DNA of 64,000 bases from Siphonodentalium dalli. Taxonomy: Eukaryota > Mollusca > Scaphopoda > Gadilida > Siphonodentaliidae. The stretch covers positions 71,031,980 to 71,095,979 of the forward strand of contig CP136063.1 in assembly GCA_032622095.1 (NCBI GenBank). The letters run 5' to 3'. This document shows, piece after piece, positions 1 through 13,800 of the stretch. Made by a program: the position numbers and the translations under genes. The notes below the pieces were generated by a model. It did not search any database. It saw only the letters and a program-made list of their open reading frames with translations, and had not been told where the DNA came from. How positions within the stretch are numbered: position 1 is the first letter of the stretch; the number at the start of each line of letters is the position of its first letter.

Positions 1-137
1 ATATTGGACCAACATCCGGATACCATTATTTCTAGTAGACCTTAGATGCCTATATTCGCTAGAGATTTCGCGGTCCTCCTCCCATTAGTGTCTGAGTATT
101 TCCAATTAAACAGAAAACGGCCGCAGTAGAAAAACAA

Positions 138-168
138 TATACTTCCTTGGTTACACCATGGAAGTATA
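138..168. repeat. Hairpin in each satellite unit (first unit shown)
   Basis: TATACTTCCTTGG (138-150), a five-base loop TTACA, and CCATGGAAGTATA (156-168) form an inverted repeat pairing at 12 of 13 positions. It recurs in every unit. The copy at 26,013-26,043 lies six bases before the array ends, so the array edge falls next to this hairpin. A similar but less symmetrical word, ATATACTTCCACCATGG, occurs singly near 36,197. Confidence 0.75.
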
Positions 169-239
169 ATAATAGGGAACAATCATGAGTGGAAAGAATC
201 GCAGTTTATGGACGGAAAATATGAAGTATGGTGATTATA

Positions 240-1155
240 TGTTGTCCTAACATGTGTAGGTTGATCTCAAGTGTTTGGACGTGACCCCACCCCTGTCTCG
301 AAATTGGGTGACGGGATTGGGAAAACATCAACCCCTGGTACAAAATGCTAAGTTTGAGGCCCTGTAACTCCGTTAATTTCCAACGGATTTTAAAATTGTT
401 TCCAGTTTTGTGAGTTGCTGCTGACATAGATTGCATAGTGTAAATTTCATCTGATTTGGAGACGGATAACACTTTGATTATTGGAAAGCATATGGGCCCA
501 AATTCAAACTTGACGGCTAAAATCTCCGCCATTTTCCAACGGATTTACGATCTGTTTTCAGCTTCGAGATCGGCTGATGTTGCAGATGTTATATTCCAAG
601 TTTCATCTGATTCGGAGAAGAATCAAAAATTGGTACCACGGACCACCCCTCCCCAGACCCACAATAATGAGCCGACACTGTCAAAAATTGGCCCAACGCG
701 TGCCCTCTTCAGTCCGCACACATTTGCATTTCAGATGACATCGTATGTTCGATATCTTCGGAGGAGATGTGGTCACAAGCACATGGGCCCAAAATTGCAA
801 AGTTTGACGGCCTGCAATTATTTCAGTTTTCGATGGATTTTCGAAATTCTTTCAGTTTCTAGATCGGCTGATGTTGCAGATGATATATTTCAAGTTTCAT
901 CTGATTCCGAGAAGAATTAAAAATTGGTACCACGGACCACCCCTCCCCAGACCCACACTAATGAAGCGAAACTGGCAAAATTTGGCCCACCGCGTGCCCC
1001 CTTCCGTCCGCACACGTTGGCGTGTCAGATGTCATCCTATGTTCGATATCTTCGGAGGAGATGTGTACACAAGCACATGGGCCCAAATTGCAAACTTTGA
1101 GGGCCCGTAACTCTTGCATTTCTTCTCGGATTTCAAAAATCCTTTCCGGTATGGG
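240..1155. repeat. Nested ~294-bp sub-repeats inside each satellite unit (first unit shown)
   Basis: Within the unit, the words GATCGGCTGATGTTGCAGAT, ACCACGGACCACCCCTCCCC and CATGGGCCCAAA recur. The first starts at 568 and 862, a spacing of 294 bp. Related module ends (GAGGCCCTGTAACTCC, GACGGCTAAAATCTCC, GACGGCCTGCAATTAT, GAGGGCCCGTAACTCT) lie at about 357, 512, 804 and 1,097, so there are two full modules and two shorter, more diverged ones upstream. The long unit therefore grew by internal duplication before the whole 1,725-bp block was amplified. This also explains why the forward open frame in each unit contains an internally repeated peptide. Confidence 0.85.
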
Positions 1156-4100
1156 TTTGTTTTCGTTCGGGAAATACATAAACTTAAATAGATGAATGTC
1201 AATCAAAATTTTATTTTGCGAAAATGTTGGCCCCCCACCCCAGTGTCAAAATATATGTCCGACCCTGTCAAATTTTCCTTCTCTGACTAAACTGACAACT
1301 GTCAACACGACTATGAAAACCACATGCAGTTATCTGGAATGATACAAGAGGACAACAGAGTACAATCAAATAGAGGTTTGCCAACTATGGGCGGTAACTC
1401 CTCAGGGAAAGCGCGGACACAAGTTTTGATGCCCGTGGGCAGTAGGGCATATCGAGGTGTGCATACGGTCCAATTTTCGATGCTCTGCTCCTTATAATTT
1501 CCGAGATAATAAAATCACATATTTTTATATAAAGGGAGATAACTCCGTGGGATAAACGCGGACAATATTCGTTATGAGCCAAAGGCATAAAACTCATTTA
1601 CCCCAATATACTTACCAATCTTGAGTTTTCTAATCCTAATACTTTCAGATATTAGGAAGTTGAAAAATAGTATAGTATAATAATAATGAAAAATAATCGA
1701 AAAAGGGCCATAACTCTGTCAAAAGATATTGGACCAACATCCGGATACCATTATTTCTAGTAGACCTTAGATGCCTATATTCGCTAGAGATTTCGCGGTC
1801 CTCCTCCCATTAGTGTCTGAGTATTTCCAATTAAACAGAAAACGGCCGCAGTAGAAAAACAATATACTTCCTTGGTTACACCATGGAAGTATAATAATAG
1901 GGAACAATCATGAGTGGAAAGAATCGCAGTTTATGGACGGAAAATATGAAGTATGGTGATTATATGTTGTCCTAACATGTGTAGGTTGATCTCAAGTGTT
2001 TGGACGTGACCCCACCCCTGTCTCGAAATTGGGTGACGGGATTGGGAAAACATCAACCCCTGGTACAAAATGCTAAGTTTGAGGCCCTGTAACTCCGTTA
2101 ATTTCCAACGGATTTTAAAATTGTTTCCAGTTTTGTGAGTTGCTGCTGACATAGATTGCATAGTGTAAATTTCATCTGATTTGGAGACGGATAACACTTT
2201 GATTATTGGAAAGCATATGGGCCCAAATTCAAACTTGACGGCTAAAATCTCCGCCATTTTCCAACGGATTTACGATCTGTTTTCAGCTTCGAGATCGGCT
2301 GATGTTGCAGATGTTATATTCCAAGTTTCATCTGATTCGGAGAAGAATAAAAAATTGGTACCACGGACCACCCCTCCCCAGACCCACAATAATGAGCCGA
2401 CACTGTCAAAAATTGGCCCAACGCGTGCCCTCTTTAGTCCGCACACATTTGCATTTCAGATGACATCGTATGTTCGATATCTTCGGAGGAGATGTGGTCA
2501 CAAGCACATGGGCCCAAAATTGCAAAGTTTGACGGCCTGCAATTATTTCAGTTTTCGATGGATTTTCGAAATTCTTTCAGTTTCTAGATCGGCTGATGTT
2601 GCAGATGATATATTTCAAGTTTCATCTGATTCCGAGAAGAATTAAAAATTGGTACCACGGACCACCCCTCCCCAGACCCACACTAATGAAGCGAAACTGG
2701 CAAAATTTGGCCCACCGCGTGCCCCCTTCCGTCCGCACACGTTGGCGTGTCAGATGTCATCCTATGTTCGATATCTTCGGAGGAGATGTGTACACAAGCA
2801 CATGGGCCCAAATTGCAAACTTTGAGGGCCCGTAACTCTTGCATTTCTTCTCGGATTTCAAAAATCCTTTCCGGTATGGGTTTGTTTTCGTTCGGGAAAT
2901 ACATAAACTTAAATAGATGAATGTCAATCAAAATTTTATTTTGCGAAAATGTTGGCCCCCCACCCCAGTGTCAAAATATATGTCCGACCCTGTCAAATTT
3001 TCCTTCTCTGACTAAACTGACAACTGTCAACACGACTATGAAAACCACATGCAGTTATCTGGAATGATACAAGAGGACAACAGAGTACAATCAAATAGAG
3101 GTTTGCCAACTATGGGCGGTAACTCCTCAGGGAAAGCGCGGACACAAGTTTTGATGCCCGTGGGCAGTAGGGCATATCGAGGTGTGCATACGGTCCAATT
3201 TTCGATGCTCTGCTCCTTATAATTTCCGAGATAATAAAATCACATATTTTTATATAAAGGGAGATAACTCCGTGGGATAAACGCGGACAATATTCGTTAT
3301 GAGCCAAAGGCATAAAACTCATTTACCCCAATATACTTACCAATCTTGAGTTTTCTAATCCTAATACTTTCAGATATTAGGAAGTTGAAAAATAGTATAG
3401 TATAATAATAATGAAAAATAATCGAAAAAGGGCCATAACTCTGTCAAAAGATATTGGACCAACATCCGGATACCATTATTTCTAGTAGACCTTAGATGCC
3501 TATATTCGCTAGAGATTTCGCGGTCCTCCTCCCATTAGTGTCTGAGTATTTCCAATTAAACAGAAAACGGCCGCAGTAGAAAAACAATATACTTCCTTGG
3601 TTACACCATGGAAGTATAATAATAGGGAACAATCATGAGTGGAAAGAATCGCAGTTTATGGACGGAAAATATGAAGTATGGTGATTATATGTTGTCCTAA
3701 CATGTGTAGGTTGATCTCAAGTGTTTGGACGTGACCCCACCCCTGTCTCGAAATTGGGTGACGGGATTGGGAAAACATCAACCCCTGGTACAAAATGCTA
3801 AGTTTGAGGCCCTGTAACTCCGTTAATTTCCAACGGATTTTAAAATTGTTTCCAGTTTTGTGAGTTGCTGCTGACATAGATTGCATAGTGTAAATTTCAT
3901 CTGATTTGGAGACGGATAACACTTTGATTATTGGAAAGCATATGGGCCCAAATTCAAACTTGACGGCTAAAATCTCCGCCATTTTCCAACGGATTTACGA
4001 TCTGTTTTCAGCTTCGAGATCGGCTGATGTTGCAGATGTTATATTCCAAGTTTCATCTGATTCGGAGAAGAATCAAAAATTGGTACCACGGACCACCCCT

Positions 4101-7100
4101 CCCCAGACCCACAATAATGAGCCGACACTGTCAAAAATTGGCCCAACGCGTGCCCTCTTCAGTCCGCACACATTTGCATTTCAGATGACATCGTATGTTC
4201 GATATCTTCGGAGGAGATGTGGTCACAAGCACATGGGCCCAAAATTGCAAAGTTTGACGGCCTGCAATTATTTCAGTTTTCGATGGATTTTCGAAATTCT
4301 TTCAGTTTCTAGATCGGCTGATGTTGCAGATGATATATTTCAAGTTTCATCTGATTCCGAGAAGAATTAAAAATTGGTACCACGGACCACCCCTCCCCAG
4401 ACCCACACTAATGAAGCGAAACTGGCAAAATTTGGCCCACCGCGTGCCCCCTTCCGTCCGCACACGTTGGCGTGTCAGATGTCATCCTATGTTCGATATC
4501 TTCGGAGGAGATGTGTACACAAGCACATGGGCCCAAATTGCAAACTTTGAGGGCCCGTAACTCTTGCATTTCTTCTCGGATTTCAAAAATCCTTTCCGGT
4601 ATGGGTTTGTTTTCGTTCGGGAAATACATAAACTTAAATAGATGAATGTCAATCAAAATTTTATTTTGCGAAAATGTTGGCCCCCCACCCCAGTGTCAAA
4701 ATATATGTCCGACCCTGTCAAATTTTCCTTCTCTGACTAAACTGACAACTGTCAACACGACTATGAAAACCACATGCAGTTATCTGGAATGATACAAGAG
4801 GACAACAGAGTACAATCAAATAGAGGTTTGCCAACTATGGGCGGTAACTCCTCAGGGAAAGCGCGGACACAAGTTTTGATGCCCGTGGGCAGTAGGGCAT
4901 ATCGAGGTGTGCATACGGTCCAATTTTCGATGCTCTGCTCCTTATAATTTCCGAGATAATAAAATCACATATTTTTATATAAAGGGAGATAACTCCGTGG
5001 GATAAACGCGGACAATATTCGTTATGAGCCAAAGGCATAAAACTCATTTACCCCAATATACTTACCAATCTTGAGTTTTCTAATCCTAATACTTTCAGAT
5101 ATTAGGGAGTTGAAAAATAGTATAGTATAATAATAATGAAAAATAATCGAAAAAGGGCCATAACTCTGTCAAAAGATATTGGACCAACATCCGGATACCA
5201 TTATTTCTAGTAGACCTTAGATGCCTATATTCGCTAGAGATTTCGCGGTCCTCCTCCCATTAGTGTCTGAGTATTTCCAATTAAACAGAAAACGGCCGCA
5301 GTAGAAACACAATATACTTCCTTGGTTACACCATGGAAGTATAATAATAGGGAACAATCATGAGTGGAAAGAATCGCAGTTTATGGACGGAAAATATGAA
5401 GTATGGTGATTATATGTTGTCCTAACATGTGTAGGTTGATCTCAAGTGTTTGGACGTGACCCCACCCCTGTCTCGAAATTGGGTGACGGGATTGGGAAAA
5501 CATCAACCCCTGGTACAAAATGCTAAGTTTGAGGCCCTGTAACTCCGTTAATTTCCAACGGATTTTAAAATTGTTTCCAGTTTTGTGAGTTGCTGCTGAC
5601 ATAGATTGCATAGTGTAAATTTCATCTGATTTGGAGACGGATAACACTTTGATTATTGGAAAGCATATGGGCCCAAATTCAAACTTGACGGCTAAAATCT
5701 CCGCCATTTTCCAACGGATTTACGATCTGTTTTCAGCTTCGAGATCGGCTGATGTTGCAGATGTTATATTCCAAGTTTCATCTGATTCGGAGAAGAATAA
5801 AAAATTGGTACCACGGACCACCCCTCCCCAGACCCACAATAATGAGCCGACACTGTCAAAAATTGGCCCAACGCGTGCCCTCTTCAGTCCGCACACATTT
5901 GCATTTCAGATGACATCGTATGTTCGATATCTTCGGAGGAGATGTGGTCACAAGCACATGGGCCCAAAATTGCAAAGTTTGACGGCCTGCAATTATTTCA
6001 GTTTTCGATGGATTTTCGAAATTCTTTCAGTTTCTAGATCGGCTGATGTTGCAGATGATATATTTCAAGTTTCATCTGATTCCGAGAAGAATTAAAAATT
6101 GGTACCACGGACCACCCCTCCCCAGACCCACACTAATGAAGCGAAACTGGCAAAATTTGGCCCACCGCGTGCCCCCTTCCGTCCGCACACGTTGGCGTGT
6201 CAGATGTCATCCTATGTTCGATATCTTCGGAGGAGATGTGTACACAAGCACATGGGCCCAAATTGCAAACTTTGAGGGCCCGTAACTCTTGCATTTCTTC
6301 TCGGATTTCAAAAATCCTTTCCGGTATGGGTTTGTTTTCGTTCGGGAAATACATAAACTTAAATAGATGAATGTCAATCAAAATTTTATTTTGCGAAAAT
6401 GTTGGCCCCCCACCCCAGTGTCAAAATATATGTCCGACCCTGTCAAATTTTCCTTCTCTGACTAAACTGACAACTGTCAACACGACTATGAAAACCACAT
6501 GCAGTTATCTGGAATGATACAAGAGGACAACAGAATACAATCAAATAGAGGTTTGCCAACTATGGGCGGTAACTCCTCAGGGAAAGCGCGGACACAAGTT
6601 TTGATGCCCGTGGGCAGTAGGGCATATCGAGGTGTGCATACGGTCCAATTTTCGATGCTCTGCTCCTTATAATTTCCGAGATAATAAAATCACATATTTT
6701 TATATAAAGGGAGATAACTCCGTGGGATAAACGCGGACAATATTCGTTATGAGCCAAAGGCATAAAACTCATTTACCCCAATATACTTACCAATCTTGAG
6801 TTTTCTAATCCTAATACTTTCAGATATTAGGGAGTTGAAAAATAGTATAGTATAATAATAATGAAAAATAATCGAAAAAGGGCCATAACTCTGTCAAAAG
6901 ATATTGGACCAACATCCGGATACCATTATTTCTAGTAGACCTTAGATGCCTATATTCGCTAGAGATTTCGCGGTCCTCCTCCCATTAGTGTCTGAGTATT
7001 TCCAATTAAACAGAAAACGGCCGCAGTAGAAACACAATATACTTCCTTGGTTACACCATGGAAGTATAATAATAGGGAACAATCATGAGTGGAAAGAATC

Positions 7101-10100
7101 GCAGTTTATGGACGGAAAATATGAAGTATGGTGATTATATGTTGTCCTAACATGTGTAGGTTGATCTCAAGTGTTTGGACGTGACCCCACCCCTGTCTCG
7201 AAATTGGGTGACGGGATTGGGAAAACATCAACCCCTGGTACAAAATGCTAAGTTTGAGGCCCTGTAACTCCGTTAATTTCCAACGGATTTTAAAATTGTT
7301 TCCAGTTTTGTGAGTTGCTGCTGACATAGATTGCATAGTGTAAATGTCATCTGATTTGGAGACGGATAACACTTTGATTATTGGAAAGCATATGGGCCCA
7401 AATTCAAACTTGACGGCTAAAATCTCCGCCATTTTCCAACGGATTTACGATCTGTTTTCAGCTTCGAGATCGGCTGATGTTGCAGATGTTATATTCCAAG
7501 TTTCATCTGATTCGGAGAAGAATAAAAAATTGGTACCACGGACCACCCCTCCCCAGACCCACAATAATGAGCCGACACTGTCAAAAATTGGCCCAACGCG
7601 TGCCCTCTTCAGTCCGCACACATTTGCATTTCAGATGACATCGTATGTTCGATATCTTCGGAGGAGATGTGGTCACAAGCACATGGGCCCAAAATTGCAA
7701 AGTTTGACGGCCTGCAATTATTTCAGTTTTCGATGGATTTTCGAAATTCTTTCAGTTTCTAGATCGGCTGATGTTGCAGATGATATATTTCAAGTTTCAT
7801 CTGATTCCGAGAAGAATTAAAAATTGGTACCACGGACCACCCCTCCCCAGACCCACACTAATGAAGCGAAACTGGCAAAATTTGGCCCACCGCGTGCCCC
7901 CTTCCGTCCGCACACGTTGGCGTGTCAGATGTCATCCTATGTTCGATATCTTCGGAGGAGATGTGTACACAAGCACATGGGCCCAAATTGCAAACTTTGA
8001 GGGCCCGTAACTCTTGCATTTCTTCTCGGATTTCAAAAATCCTTTCCGGTATGGGTTTGTTTTCGTTCGGGAAATACATAAACTTAAATAGATGAATGTC
8101 AATCAAAATTTTATTTTGCGAAAATGTTGGCCCCCCACCCCAGTGTCAAAATATATGTCCGACCCTGTCAAATTTTCCTTCTCTGACTAAACTGACAACT
8201 GTCAACACGACTATGAAAACCACATGCAGTTATCTGGAATGATACAAGAGGACAACAGAATACAATCAAATAGAGGTTTGCCAACTATGGGCGGTAACTC
8301 CTCAGGGAAAGCGCGGACACAAGTTTTGATGCCCGTGGGCAGTAGGGCATATCGAGGTGTGCATACGGTCCAATTTTCGATGCTCTGCTCCTTATAATTT
8401 CCGAGATAATAAAATCACATATTTTTATATAAAGGGAGATAACTCCGTGGGATAAACGCGGACAATATTCGTTATGAGCCAAAGGCATAAAACTCATTTA
8501 CCCCAATATACTTACCAATCTTGAGTTTTCTAATCCTAATACTTTCAGATATTAGGGAGTTGAAAAATAGTATAGTATAATAATAATGAAAAATAATCGA
8601 AAAAGGGCCATAACTCTGTCAAAAGATATTGGACCAACATCCGGATACCATTATTTCTAGTAGACCTTAGATGCCTATATTCGCTAGAGATTTCGCGGTC
8701 CTCCTCCCATTAGTGTCTGAGTATTTCCAATTAAACAGAAAACGGCCGCAGTAGAAACACAATATACTTCCTTGGTTACACCATGGAAGTATAATAATAG
8801 GGAACAATCATGAGTGGAAAGAATCGCAGTTTATGGACGGAAAATATGAAGTATGGTGATTATATGTTGTCCTAACATGTGTAGGTTGATCTCAAGTGTT
8901 TGGACGTGACCCCACCCCTGTCTCGAAATTGGGTGACGGGATTGGGAAAACATCAACCCCTGGTACAAAATGCTAAGTTTGAGGCCCTGTAACTCCGTTA
9001 ATTTCCAACGGATTTTAAAATTGTTTCCAGTTTTGTGAGTTGCTGCTGACATAGATTGCATAGTGTAAATGTCATCTGATTTGGAGACGGATAACACTTT
9101 GATTATTGGAAAGCATATGGGCCCAAATTCAAACTTGACGGCTAAAATCTCCGCCATTTTCCAACGGATTTACGATCTGTTTTCAGCTTCGAGATCGGCT
9201 GATGTTGCAGATGTTATATTCCAAGTTTCATCTGATTCGGAGAAGAATAAAAAATTGGTACCACGGACCACCCCTCCCCAGACCCACAATAATGAGCCGA
9301 CACTGTCAAAAATTGGCCCAACGCGTGCCCTCTTCAGTCCGCACACATTTGCATTTCAGATGACATCGTATGTTCGATATCTTCGGAGGAGATGTGGTCA
9401 CAAGCACATGGGCCCAAAATTGCAAAGTTTGACGGCCTGCAATTATTTCAGTTTTCGATGGATTTTCGAAATTCTTTCAGTTTCTAGATCGGCTGATGTT
9501 GCAGATGATATATTTCAAGTTTCATCTGATTCCGAGAAGAATTAAAAATTGGTACCACGGACCACCCCTCCCCAGACCCACACTAATGAAGCGAAACTGG
9601 CAAAATTTGGCCCACCGCGTGCCCCCTTCCGTCCGCACACGTTGGCGTGTCAGATGTCATCCTATGTTCGATATCTTCGGAGGAGATGTGTACACAAGCA
9701 CATGGGCCCAAATTGCAAACTTTGAGGGCCCGTAACTCTTGCATTTCTTCTCGGATTTCAAAAATCCTTTCCGGTATGGGTTTGTTTTCGTTCGGGAAAT
9801 ACATAAACTTAAATAGATGAATGTCAATCAAAATTTTATTTTGCGAAAATGTTGGCCCCCCACCCCAGTGTCAAAATATATGTCCGACCCTGTCAAATTT
9901 TCCTTCTCTGACTAAACTGACAACTGTCAACACGACTATGAAAACCACATGCAGTTATCTGGAATGATACAAGAGGACAACAGAGTACAATCAAATAGAG
10001 GTTTGCCAACTATGGGCGGTAACTCCTCAGGGAAAGCGCGGACACAAGTTTTGATGCCCGTGGGCAGTAGGGCATATCGAGGTGTGCATACGGTCCAATT

Positions 10101-13100
10101 TTCGATGCTCTGCTCCTTATAATTTCCGAGATAATAAAATCACATATTTTTATATAAAGGGAGATAACTCCGTGGGATAAACGCGGACAATATTCGTTAT
10201 GAGCCAAAGGCATAAAACTCATTTACCCCAATATACTTACCAATCTTGAGTTTTCTAATCCTAATACTTTCAGATATTAGGGAGTTGAAAAATAGTATAG
10301 TATAATAATAATGAAAAATAATCGAAAAAGGGCCATAACTCTGTCAAAAGATATTGGACCAACATCCGGATACCATTATTTCTAGTAGACCTTAGATGCC
10401 TATATTCGCTAGAGATTTCGCGGTCCTCCTCCCATTAGTGTCTGAGTATTTCCAATTAAACAGAAAACGGCCGCAGTAGAAACACAATATACTTCCTTGG
10501 TTACACCATGGAAGTATAATAATAGGGAACAATCATGAGTGGAAAGAATCGCAGTTTATGGACGGAAAATATGAAGTATGGTGATTATATGTTGTCCTAA
10601 CATGTGTAGGTTGATCTCAAGTGTTTGGACGTGACCCCACCCCTGTCTCGAAATTGGGTGACGGGATTGGGAAAACATCAACCCCTGGTACAAAATGCTA
10701 AGTTTGAGGCCCTGTAACTCCGTTAATTTCCAACGGATTTTAAAATTGTTTCCAGTTTTGTGAGTTGCTGCTGACATAGATTGCATAGTGTAAATGTCAT
10801 CTGATTTGGAGACGGATAACACTTTGATTATTGGAAAGCATATGGGCCCAAATTCAAACTTGACGGCTAAAATCTCCGCCATTTTCCAACGGATTTACGA
10901 TCTGTTTTCAGCTTCGAGATCGGCTGATGTTGCAGATGTTATATTCCAAGTTTCATCTGATTCGGAGAAGAATAAAAAATTGGTACCACGGACCACCCCT
11001 CCCCAGACCCACAATAATGAGCCGACACTGTCAAAAATTGGCCCAACGCGTGCCCTCTTCAGTCCGCACACATTTGCATTTCAGATGACATCGTATGTTC
11101 GATATCTTCGGAGGAGATGTGGTCACAAGCACATGGGCCCAAAATTGCAAAGTTTGACGGCCTGCAATTATTTCAGTTTTCGATGGATTTTCGAAATTCT
11201 TTCAGTTTCTAGATCGGCTGATGTTGCAGATGATATATTTCAAGTTTCATCTGATTCCGAGAAGAATTAAAAATTGGTACCACGGACCACCCCTCCCCAG
11301 ACCCACACTAATGAAGCGAAACTGGCAAAATTTGGCCCACCGCGTGCCCCCTTCCGTCCGCACACGTTGGCGTGTCAGATGTCATCCTATGTTCGATATC
11401 TTCGGAGGAGATGTGTACACAAGCACATGGGCCCAAATTGCAAACTTTGAGGGCCCGTAACTCTTGCATTTCTTCTCGGATTTCAAAAATCCTTTCCGGT
11501 ATGGGTTTGTTTTCGTTCGGGAAATACATAAACTTAAATAGATGAATGTCAATCAAAATTTTATTTTGCGAAAATGTTGGCCCCCCACCCCAGTGTCAAA
11601 ATATATGTCCGACCCTGTCAAATTTTCCTTCTCTGACTAAACTGACAACTGTCAACACGACTATGAAAACCACATGCAGTTATCTGGAATGATACAAGAG
11701 GACAACAGAGTACAATCAAATAGAGGTTTGCCAACTATGGGCGGTAACTCCTCAGGGAAAGCGCGGACACAAGTTTTGATGCCCGTGGGCAGTAGGGCAT
11801 ATCGAGGTGTGCATACGGTCCAATTTTCGATGCTCTGCTCCTTATAATTTCCGAGATAATAAAATCACATATTTTTATATAAAGGGAGATAACTCCGTGG
11901 GATAAACGCGGACAATATTCGTTATGAGCCAAAGGCATAAAACTCATTTACCCCAATATACTTACCAATCTTGAGTTTTCTAATCCTAATACTTTCAGAT
12001 ATTAGGGAGTTGAAAAATAGTATAGTATAATAATAATGAAAAATAATCGAAAAAGGGCCATAACTCTGTCAAAAGATATTGGACCAACATCCGGATACCA
12101 TTATTTCTAGTAGACCTTAGATGCCTATATTCGCTAGAGATTTCGCGGTCCTCCTCCCATTAGTGTCTGAGTATTTCCAATTAAACAGAAAACGGCCGCA
12201 GTAGAAACACAATATACTTCCTTGGTTACACCATGGAAGTATAATAATAGGGAACAATCATGAGTGGAAAGAATCGCAGTTTATGGACGGAAAATATGAA
12301 GTATGGTGATTATATGTTGTCCTAACATGTGTAGGTTGATCTCAAGTGTTTGGACGTGACCCCACCCCTGTCTCGAAATTGGGTGACGGGATTGGGAAAA
12401 CATCAACCCCTGGTACAAAATGCTAAGTTTGAGGCCCTGTAACTCCGTTAATTTCCAACGGATTTTAAAATTGTTTCCAGTTTTGTGAGTTGCTGCTGAC
12501 ATAGATTGCATAGTGTAAATGTCATCTGATTTGGAGACGGATAACACTTTGATTATTGGAAAGCATATGGGCCCAAATTCAAACTTGACGGCTAAAATCT
12601 CCGCCATTTTCCAACGGATTTACGATCTGTTTTCAGCTTCGAGATCGGCTGATGTTGCAGATGTTATATTCCAAGTTTCATCTGATTCGGAGAAGAATAA
12701 AAAATTGGTACCACGGACCACCCCTCCCCAGACCCACAATAATGAGCCGACACTGTCAAAAATTGGCCCAACGCGTGCCCTCTTCAGTCCGCACACATTT
12801 GCATTTCAGATGACATCGTATGTTCGATATCTTCGGAGGAGATGTGGTCACAAGCACATGGGCCCAAAATTGCAAAGTTTGACGGCCTGCAATTATTTCA
12901 GTTTTCGATGGATTTTCGAAATTCTTTCAGTTTCTAGATCGGCTGATGTTGCAGATGATATATTTCAAGTTTCATCTGATTCCGAGAAGAATTAAAAATT
13001 GGTACCACGGACCACCCCTCCCCAGACCCACACTAATGAAGCGAAACTGGCAAAATTTGGCCCACCGCGTGCCCCCTTCCGTCCGCACACGTTGGCGTGT

Positions 13101-13800
13101 CAGATGTCATCCTATGTTCGATATCTTCGGAGGAGATGTGTACACAAGCACATGGGCCCAAATTGCAAACTTTGAGGGCCCGTAACTCTTGCATTTCTTC
13201 TCGGATTTCAAAAATCCTTTCCGGTATGGGTTTGTTTTCGTTCGGGAAATACATAAACTTAAATAGATGAATGTCAATCAAAATTTTATTTTGCGAAAAT
13301 GTTGGCCCCCCACCCCAGTGTCAAAATATATGTCCGACCCTGTCAAATTTTCCTTCTCTGACTAAACTGACAACTGTCAACACGACTATGAAAACCACAT
13401 GCAGTTATCTGGAATGATACAAGAGGACAACAGAGTACAATCAAATAGAGGTTTGCCAACTATGGGCGGTAACTCCTCAGGGAAAGCGCGGACACAAGTT
13501 TTGATGCCCGTGGGCAGTAGGGCATATCGAGGTGTGCATACGGTCCAATTTTCGATGCTCTGCTCCTTATAATTTCCGAGATAATAAAATCACATATTTT
13601 TATATAAAGGGAGATAACTCCGTGGGATAAACGCGGACAATATTCGTTATGAGCCAAAGGCATAAAACTCATTTACCCCAATATACTTACCAATCTTGAG
13701 TTTTCTAATCCTAATACTTTCAGATATTAGGGAGTTGAAAAATAGTATAGTATAATAATAATGAAAAATAATCGAAAAAGGGCCATAACTCTGTCAAAAG

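Noticed and set aside
456-920. A 154-158 codon forward frame, and 108-, 82-, 79- and 70-codon frames, repeated in every satellite unit
   Set aside because: The frames recur only because the DNA recurs. The protein contains an internal repeat caused by the 294-bp DNA modules, the start codon depends on a variable base (offset 446), and no domain, splice or polyadenylation context is visible.
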